From the NCBI GenBank assembly GCA_023386765.1, contig JAEWJD010000058.1, positions 1 through 5,634 of the forward strand: a stretch of DNA of 5,634 nt, read 5' to 3'. The stretch comes from Pseudomonadota bacterium (GTDB lineage: Bacteria > Pseudomonadota > Gammaproteobacteria > Burkholderiales > Burkholderiaceae_B). Position 1 is the stretch's first letter, and every line of letters begins with the position of its first letter. This document shows, piece after piece, positions 1 through 3,737 of this stretch. The notes under the pieces are model-generated. The model did not search any database. It was not told the origin of the DNA and saw nothing but the letters and a program-made list of their open reading frames with translations. A program made the position numbers and the translations under genes.

Positions 1-158
1 CGGTCGGCGGCGACGATCAGATCAGCCTCGTTCTCGCGGTCGAAGTCGTCCATCAGAATGATGGGGCGGCCCAGCCGGAGTTGATGGAGCGCGCGGTCCA
101 GCCGTTGGGCAAAGGGTTGCGCGAACAGGGGGGAAATCACTTGCGTGGTAGAGGACAT
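1..158 (-). CDS. ribB: 3,4-dihydroxy-2-butanone 4-phosphate synthase, N-terminal part (cut by window edge)
   Basis: Only the first 52 codons are present; the rest lies beyond position 1. RibB converts ribulose 5-phosphate to 3,4-dihydroxy-2-butanone 4-phosphate plus formate, supplying the four-carbon unit of riboflavin, in the cytoplasm with Mg2+. The visible protein starts MSSTTQVISP and has a helix with PFAQRL near residues 15-20. The family signature follows as GRPIILMDDFDRENEADLIV at residues 30-49. The DRENE stretch supplies the substrate- and metal-binding acidic loop in this family. The common form is DDEDRENEGD, so Phe replaces the usual third acidic residue and Ala replaces Gly here. 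The ATG at 158-156 is chosen because GAGAG (170-166) lies 7 nt upstream and because family N-termini begin at this distance from the motif. The FMN riboswitch just upstream confirms the pathway. Whether a RibA domain is fused downstream cannot be seen. Confidence 0.93.
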   Translation of the reverse strand, partial: MSSTTQVISPLFAQPFAQRLDRALHQLRLGRPIILMDDFDRENEADLIVAAD

Positions 159-263
159 TGAAACGCTCTCGCAGAAAGTCATGGGCGAAAAACGTTTCAG
201 GGCTAGGACAGCCAAACGCAAGACCGCCTGGGCGGTAAAAAGGCCCAAGCGGACTGTGCCGGC
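159..263 (-). promoter_or_regulatory. ribB leader: probable riboswitch expression platform with RBS-sequestering hairpin
   Basis: This is the transcribed leader between the FMN aptamer and the ribB start. Reading the minus strand, CCGCUUGGGC (252-243) can pair with GCCCAGGCGG (233-224) as a 10-bp stem with one G-U pair and a 9-nt loop. The U-run after it (UCUUGCGUUU) is broken, so it is at best a weak intrinsic terminator. Closer to the gene, UGAAACGUUUUU (199-188) can pair with GAGAGCGUUUCA (170-159), giving 12 continuous pairs (three of them G-U) and a 17-nt loop. That stem covers the putative Shine-Dalgarno GAGAG and runs to the base before the AUG. This favours control at translation initiation, possibly combined with termination. 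The pairings are seen directly in the sequence; the mechanism is inference. Confidence 0.6.
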
Positions 264-405
264 ACATCTTCTTTCATCCGGACTGTGACCGTCGGCTCTG
301 GCGTCGCACCAGATCTGCTGACCCCGGCTTTCGCCGGGCGCTCGCGGGCTCGCCGCATTGCGCGGCATACCGCCGGTGGGGAATCGCACCCCGCCCTGAA
401 GACGT
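264..405 (-). promoter_or_regulatory. FMN riboswitch (RFN element) controlling ribB
   Basis: This is a complete FMN-sensing aptamer on the minus strand, 142 nt long. The closing P1 helix pairs ACGUCUUC (405-398) with GAAGAUGU (271-264). The highly conserved 5' box, with GGCGGGGUGCGAUUCCCC followed by ACCGGCGGUA, occupies about 397-368. The 3' conserved box, with GAUCUGGUGCGACGCCAG followed by AGCCGACGGU, occupies 315-288. It is followed by CACAGUCCGGAUGAAAGAAG. The variable arm between the boxes forms GC-rich hairpins, including CCCGGC-GAAA-GCCGGG. FMN binding in this class lowers expression of riboflavin synthesis or transport genes. Here the gene controlled is ribB, which begins 106 nt after the aptamer. 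Confidence 0.97.
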
Positions 406-437
406 ACTGCTTGCCGTGTTGGAGCACGACAGCGGTC

Positions 438-443
438 ATTGTA
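438..443 (-). promoter_or_regulatory. Possible -10 element of the ribB promoter
   Basis: On the minus strand TACAAT (443-438) matches five of six bases of the sigma-70 -10 consensus. It would start transcription about 25 nt before the riboswitch P1 helix, a sensible position. The -35 partner is poor: the best match, TTGAAG (469-464), would leave a 20-bp spacer. The call therefore rests on the -10 hexamer and its placement only. Confidence 0.35.
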
Positions 444-588
444 CGCCCCGTCTGTAGGCAGCGCTTCAATACCCCCTGTGCGCAAAGGGTGTGGATTGTC
501 TGCTCGCGAGGGACAGTGAATTCCATTTCTGCCCATTGCCCCGGGGCGCTGCTGTGCCTATCGTCGGTCACGTTGTGATGCGGTTTAC

Positions 589-592
589 AGGA
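589..592 (+). promoter_or_regulatory. Ribosome-binding site of the NmrA-type gene
   Basis: AGGA lies 5 nt before the ATG at 598 and supports that start. A second AGGA directly abuts the ATG and is too close to act. This is the only clear Shine-Dalgarno sequence among the complete genes of the window. Confidence 0.7.
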
Positions 593-597
593 TAGGA

Positions 598-1539
598 ATG
601 TCAAAAGAAAAAGAGACCGTGCTGGTGGTCGGCGCCACGGGCCGTTTCGGTTCGTTGGCCGTACCGGTGCTGGCTGACCACGGACTGCGTGTGCGGGTGT
701 TGACGCGCAGCGCGGCCAAAGCCAAGGCTGCCCTGAAGGCGGGCGCGCACGAGGTGGTGCATGGCGATCTGCGTGATGCGGCCAGTCTGGCCGCCGGTGC
801 CGCCGGCGCGTCCGGGGTCTATTACATGAGCCCGGCCCTGGCTGATGGCCAGGCCGAGCTGGGCCTGGGCTTGTTGCGGGCTGCGCAGCAGGCCGGGGTG
901 CGGCGCTTTGTCTTGTCCTCGTCGATCCGGGCGCTGGACGATCCCCAGGCCAAGCGCGCCGTTGAAAGCGCGCTCTACGATTCCGGATTGCAGTACACCC
1001 TCTTGAGGCCGGCCTCCTTCATGCAGAACCTGCTCGACCTGTGGCCCGCCGTCAGGCGTAGCGGCGTACTGGCTGCGCCTTTTGATCCGTTGGCACGTAT
1101 TGCTCGGGTGGATTACCGCGATGTGGCAGAGGTGGCCGCGATTGCACTGGGAAGCGATCGCCTGGCGCATGCGTCGCTCGAACTCTGTGCGCCGGGCGCG
1201 TACAACCGCCATGAGGTCGCTGCCCTGATGAGCCAGTTCCTGGGGCGTGCGGTCTATGCCGGGCAGCAGGACGTGGGCGCCTGGGCGGCACAGGCCGGCC
1301 TGCCTTATGACGCGCGCCAGTTGGCACAGGCGCAGCGGGTGTTCGATTATCTGGGCCGCCAGGGCCTGCCGGGCAATGCGCTGGCCTTGCGTGCAGTGCT
1401 GGGGCGTGAGCCGCGCAGCCTGGGCGATTTCATTGCCGAGATGGCGGGGGTGGGCAAGGCACCCCGTCGCCGGGCCCACGCCGCCCGCAGGCCGCGCCCG
1501 CAAGGGCCATCACTGGCGTGCTGGGGCGACGTATCCTGA
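598..1539 (+). CDS. NmrA-type NAD(P)-binding protein (atypical short-chain dehydrogenase superfamily)
   Basis: A predicted soluble 313-residue protein with an N-terminal Rossmann fold. The dinucleotide-binding motif GATGRFG is at residues 12-18, directly after the first beta strand (TVLVV). Arg37 (LTRS) ends the second strand, where a basic residue usually favours NADP(H). HGDLRD at 55-60 is typical of the family. The stretch SGLQYTLLRPASFMQNL (129-145) is the NmrA/HSCARG hallmark, and the canonical SDR YxxxK pair is not evident. Relatives include redox-sensing regulators and NAD(P)H:quinone oxidoreductases such as E. coli QorB; the substrate or partner here is unknown. The last 27 or so residues (287-313) are rich in Arg, Ala and Pro and look like a non-conserved tail. 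The gene is a single unit with its own RBS and a likely terminator at 1571-1600, inside the convergent neighbour. Its stop is 4 bp from that neighbour's stop. Confidence 0.85.
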   Translation: MSKEKETVLVVGATGRFGSLAVPVLADHGLRVRVLTRSAAKAKAALKAGAHEVVHGDLRDAASLAAGAAGASGVYYMSPALADGQAELGLGLLRAAQQAGVRRFVLSSSIRALDDPQAKRAVESALYDSGLQYTLLRPASFMQNLLDLWPAVRRSGVLAAPFDPLARIARVDYRDVAEVAAIALGSDRLAHASLELCAPGAYNRHEVAALMSQFLGRAVYAGQQDVGAWAAQAGLPYDARQLAQAQRVFDYLGRQGLPGNALALRAVLGREPRSLGDFIAEMAGVGKAPRRRAHAARRPRPQGPSLACWGDVS

Positions 1540-1543
1540 GGCC

Positions 1544-2071
1544 TCAACCGGCATTGTCCCCGGCGGGATCGGGCTTGGCGCTGCGCCGGGCCTTTTTCTT
1601 GGGTAGCGCGAGCATCGTGCCCCGGCACTGTTCGGTAGCGCACAGGCAGCGGTAGCCCTCCTTGAGCGCCTTGGTGATCTTGCCGTCGAGCACCAGTCCA
1701 TAGTCGTAGACCAGTTCTTCGCCGCGCGCAATGTCGCGCAGCGCCACGACATAGACACGCTTGCCGTGACGGCCTTCCTGGGTTTCGCAATTGGGCGTGC
1801 AGGAATGGTTGATCCAGCGCGCGTCATTGCCTTCATCGCCGCCGTCGATGACCTTGCCCGAGCTCAGCGCAAAGAAGAACGTATGGAAGGGATCGTCAGG
1901 ATTGGTGGGGTGGCGCCGGTCGGCTTCGGCCGCGCTGATGCGCGTGCCGCCATATTCGATGATGCGGGTGCCGGCCGGGATCTTGCGCGTGGCGAAGACG
2001 CCAGTGCCATGCAGCTTGGAGCGGCGTACGGCATGCCAGGGCTTGGGTGTCTCGGGGGTGTCAGTGGTCAT
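1544..2071 (-). CDS. Small SET-domain protein-lysine methyltransferase with post-SET cysteines
   Basis: A 175-residue protein that is essentially one SET domain, the S-adenosylmethionine-dependent lysine methyltransferase fold. Motifs in order: SKLHGTGVFA (18-27), the N-terminal SAM-binding motif; ARWINHSCTPNC (84-95), the NHSCxPN core that contacts cofactor and forms the pseudoknot; and GEELVYDYG (117-125), with the conserved catalytic-site tyrosines. CLCATEQCRG (142-151) is a post-SET Cys-x-Cys-x4-Cys cluster expected to bind zinc with a cysteine near NHSC. The tail after 156 is basic (PKKKARRSAK). ATG 2071 is chosen because the domain starts 10-15 residues later. An in-frame ATG at 2128 is possible but overlaps a TATAAT-like promoter element. 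No clear Shine-Dalgarno precedes either. The protein substrate is unknown, and neither neighbour suggests one. Confidence 0.88.
   Translation of the reverse strand: MTTDTPETPKPWHAVRRSKLHGTGVFATRKIPAGTRIIEYGGTRISAAEADRRHPTNPDDPFHTFFFALSSGKVIDGGDEGNDARWINHSCTPNCETQEGRHGKRVYVVALRDIARGEELVYDYGLVLDGKITKALKEGYRCLCATEQCRGTMLALPKKKARRSAKPDPAGDNAG
1571..1600 (+). terminator. Intrinsic terminator of the NmrA-type gene, inside the SET gene
   Basis: On the plus strand GGCTTGGCG (1572-1580) pairs with CGCCGGGCC (1584-1592) around a CTG loop, giving 9 pairs of which two are G-U. A tenth, G-U, pair is possible at the base (1571 with 1593). TTTTTCTT (1593-1600) follows at once. It starts 31 nt after the stop of the NmrA-type gene. 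The hairpin lies in the last 20 codons of the convergent SET gene, so the T-run is read on the other strand as the Lys codons of that protein's basic tail. An alternative stem (1559-1565 with 1584-1590) shares the same 3' arm. Confidence 0.65.
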
Positions 2072-2126
2072 GGGCGAAGTGGCAGGCGGCAAAGGGCGTG
2101 CGGGCAAGGACGCCCGGGCGCGAGCC

Positions 2127-2132
2127 ATTATA
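2127..2132 (-). promoter_or_regulatory. Possible -10 element of the SET gene promoter
   Basis: The minus strand reads TATAAT (2132-2127), a perfect sigma-70 -10 hexamer in an otherwise GC-rich stretch. It would give a leader of roughly 50 nt, beginning near the palindrome CGCCCGGGCG (2111-2120). No recognisable -35 hexamer lies 16-18 bp upstream. Confidence 0.4.
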
Positions 2133-2182
2133 TCGGCGCCCCTGCCGGCCGCACGGATCGGGCGTTGGCACGGCATCCGGCG

Positions 2183-2188
2183 TATAGT
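2183..2188 (+). promoter_or_regulatory. Possible -10 element of the bestrophin gene promoter
   Basis: TATAGT (2183-2188) matches five of six -10 bases and stands 34 bp before the ATG at 2223. The nearest -35-like sequence, TTGGCA (2165-2170), is only 12 bp away, too close for a standard spacer. The call is therefore tentative. Together with the element at 2127-2132 it would make a divergent promoter pair with the SET gene. Confidence 0.3.
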
Positions 2189-2222
2189 TGGGCGCGATGT
2201 TCCGTTCCCGATACGCCTGTCC

Positions 2223-3149
2223 ATGATTGTCCGTCCCCGTCCGTCTGCCCTGGCCCTGTTGTTCATTCTGCGCGGCTCCATCATTCCGCATATTGCGGGC
2301 AAGCTTGGATTCATCGTCGCCATCGCCTTCGTGGTGGCAGGCCTGTATGCCGGCGGTCATTTCTCGCCGGGTCACCTGGGAGCGGTGCCGTTTTCGCTGT
2401 TCGGCCTGGCGCTGTCGGTGTTCCTCGGCTTTCGCAACAACGTCTGTTATGACCGGTGGTGGGAGGCGCGCAAGCAATGGGCCGCGCTGACCATGCAATT
2501 GCGGGCGCTCTCGCGCGAGACGCAAGTGCTCTGGAATGCGGAAAGACCGGTGCAGGATCCGGCGGTGCGGCGTCAGGTGCAGCGCTTGATCGCCCTGCCC
2601 CATGCCCTGACTGCGCGTCTGCGCGAGCAGGACGGCGAGGCGGCCATTGCCCCCTGGCTGGGTGAGGACGACATGAAAATCCTGCGTGGGCGGCTGAATC
2701 TGCCCGAGGCGCTGCTGATGTTGTTGAACCGGGACTTCCGCGCGGGCCAGCAGGCCGGGCGTTTTACCGAAGTGGTCTATCAGGGCCTGATGCAGCGGCT
2801 GGGCGCCTGTGCCGACGTGCAGGCGGCCTGCGAGCGCATCAAGCACACGCCAACCCCCTTCGCCTACTCCCTGCTGCTGCATCGCACGGCGTGGATCTTC
2901 TGTCTGTTGCTGCCCTTCGGGCTGGTGGGGACGCTGGGCCTGCTCACGCCGCTGGCGGTGGCCATCATCGCCTATACCTTCTTCGGCCTGGATGCCCTGG
3001 GCGATGAGCTGGAGGAACCTTTCGGCCTGGCCGATAACGATTTGCCCCTCTATGCGCTGTCGCGCGAGGTGGCCATCGACCTGCTCGAAGGGCTGGGCCA
3101 GCGCGATCTGCCCGAACCCTTGCGTGCCCGGGCCTACCGGCTGGACTAG
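2223..3149 (+). CDS. Bestrophin-family ion channel (YneE type)
   Basis: A 308-residue inner-membrane protein, close to the 304 residues of E. coli YneE. The start MIVRP equals the E. coli YneE N-terminus as I recall it, which fixes ATG 2223 despite the lack of a Shine-Dalgarno. Predicted membrane segments are about 28-44, 53-70, 213-237 and 241-257. The hallmark FLGFRNNVCYDRWWEAR spans 67-83. HTPTPFAY (208-215), LLLPFGL (228-234) and DELEEPFG (261-268) followed by NDLPL (272-276) are further bestrophin signatures; the acidic cluster belongs to the region equivalent to the cytosolic Ca-clasp of animal bestrophins. The homologous Klebsiella protein is a pentameric sodium-conducting channel. Pore-neck positions equivalent to its Ile62, Ile66 and Phe70 are Leu62, Val66 and Phe70 here. 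It is flanked by divergent and convergent genes, so it is probably monocistronic. Its physiological role is unknown. Confidence 0.92.
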   Translation: MIVRPRPSALALLFILRGSIIPHIAGKLGFIVAIAFVVAGLYAGGHFSPGHLGAVPFSLFGLALSVFLGFRNNVCYDRWWEARKQWAALTMQLRALSRETQVLWNAERPVQDPAVRRQVQRLIALPHALTARLREQDGEAAIAPWLGEDDMKILRGRLNLPEALLMLLNRDFRAGQQAGRFTEVVYQGLMQRLGACADVQAACERIKHTPTPFAYSLLLHRTAWIFCLLLPFGLVGTLGLLTPLAVAIIAYTFFGLDALGDELEEPFGLADNDLPLYALSREVAIDLLEGLGQRDLPEPLRARAYRLD

Positions 3150-3167
3150 GCCCTGCGCGTCGATGCC

Positions 3168-3644
3168 TCAGTCACGCGGTTCGGGCGCACGCAGGGGCAG
3201 GCGGGCTTCTTTCAGGGCCCGTAGCACGAAGCCCGACTTGCTGTGGCGGATGCCGGGGATGCGGTAGAGCCGCTCGCGCAGCAGGCGTTCGTAATCGCGC
3301 GTGTCGCGCACCGCGATGCGGATGTAGTAGTCATAGTCGCCCGAGACCAGGAACGCCTCCAGCACTTCGGGGATCTCGGCCAGTGCCCGCCCGAACTCGT
3401 ACAGCGTTTCTTCGCTGTGGCTCTCCAGGGTGACGTGCACGATCACCGTGTCCATGAAGCCCAGCTTGGCGGGATCGAGGTCGACGGTATAGCCGCGAAT
3501 GACGCCGGCATTTTCCATCCGCTTGATGCGGTTCCAGCAGGGCGTGGCCGACAGGCCCACGGCCTGGCCGATCTCGGCCAGGCTGGCGCGCGCATTGTCC
3601 TGCAGTGCCTTGAGAATGGCGAGATCGAATTTGTCCAGGTTCAT
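3168..3644 (-). CDS. Lrp/AsnC-family transcriptional regulator
   Basis: A 158-residue regulator of the leucine-responsive/asparagine type. It starts MNLDKFDLAILKALQDNAR, the usual first helix of the family. The winged helix-turn-helix is at about 20-51 (ASLAEIGQAVGLSATPCWNR, then IKRMENAGVIRGY). The RAM (regulation of amino acid metabolism) domain spans about 66-142 and includes SGDYDYYIRI (101-110), the glycine-rich effector-binding and oligomer turn. These proteins form octamers or other oligomers and often respond to an amino acid. ATG 3644 is preferred; an in-frame ATG at 3662 would add six residues (MGITKK) and has no better RBS. It is divergent from an acetolactate synthase gene across a spacer with Lrp-box-like sequences, so control of that gene and of itself is likely but inferred. 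The stop is 18 bp from the convergent bestrophin stop. Confidence 0.93.
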   Translation of the reverse strand: MNLDKFDLAILKALQDNARASLAEIGQAVGLSATPCWNRIKRMENAGVIRGYTVDLDPAKLGFMDTVIVHVTLESHSEETLYEFGRALAEIPEVLEAFLVSGDYDYYIRIAVRDTRDYERLLRERLYRIPGIRHSKSGFVLRALKEARLPLRAPEPRD

Positions 3645-3666
3645 TTTCTTTGTAATGCCCATACAA

Positions 3667-3681
3667 AAGAATAATTTACTG
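3667..3681 (-). promoter_or_regulatory. Lrp-box-like operator 1 in the regulator/acetolactate synthase spacer
   Basis: The minus strand reads CAGTAAATTATTCTT, matching 14 of 15 positions of the E. coli Lrp consensus YAGHAWATTWTDCTR; only the last base differs. The plus strand of the same 15 bp matches 13 of 15. It lies 57 bp upstream of the acetolactate synthase start. It adjoins TTGGCA (3685-3680 on the minus strand), a good -35-like hexamer for the regulator gene, although the matching -10 (TATGGG, 3663-3658) is weak. The consensus comes from E. coli, so its relevance here is inferred. Confidence 0.55.
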
Positions 3682-3706
3682 CCAATAGCGGAACTTCGCG
3701 GAAAAG

Positions 3707-3721
3707 AAGATAAAAATTCTG
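3707..3721 (-). promoter_or_regulatory. Lrp-box-like operator 2
   Basis: The minus strand reads CAGAATTTTTATCTT, matching 12 of 15 positions of the E. coli Lrp consensus and 10 of 15 bases of box 1, in the same orientation. Centres of the two boxes are 40 bp apart, nearly four helical turns, so both would face the same side of the DNA. It lies 17-31 bp upstream of the acetolactate synthase ATG, over the AT-rich stretch (TAAAAA) where a -10 element would be expected. Confidence 0.42.
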
Positions 3722-3737
3722 GTCAAAGTCGCCTAAC

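Larger units (their letters stand above)
406..597. other. Divergent intergenic region between the ribB riboswitch and the NmrA-type gene
   Basis: Apart from the possible ribB -10 element, I see no convincing gene or RNA here. It contains a 10-bp palindrome GCCCCGGGGC (538-547) and an interrupted palindrome TCAC-GTT-GTGA (568-578) that ends 19 bp before the NmrA-type start. The second could be a small operator, but this is speculative. No good sigma-70 promoter for the plus-strand gene could be picked out by eye. Short open frames through this region lack family features and overlap the riboswitch. Confidence 0.5.

Noticed and set aside
203..604. Open frames on both strands across 203-604
   Set aside because: They run through the conserved FMN riboswitch and show no protein features.
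601..1503. 300-codon open frame on the minus strand antisense to the NmrA-type gene
   Set aside because: Low-complexity Gln/Arg/His-rich translation without recognisable domains; the plus-strand gene has clear motifs and an RBS.
1791..2222. 144-codon in-frame upstream extension of the bestrophin gene
   Set aside because: It overlaps the SET gene antisense, and the protein N-terminus MIVRP at 2223 agrees with the E. coli homologue, so the extension is open only by chance.
2072..2323. 84-codon in-frame upstream extension of the SET gene
   Set aside because: The extra sequence is Arg/Pro-rich without conservation features, overlaps the bestrophin start region, and crosses a likely -10 promoter element.
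3203..3222. CGGGC...GCCCG hairpin near the end of the bestrophin/regulator convergent pair
   Set aside because: Short stem with no T-run on either strand; it lies in regulator coding sequence, so it is not called a terminator.
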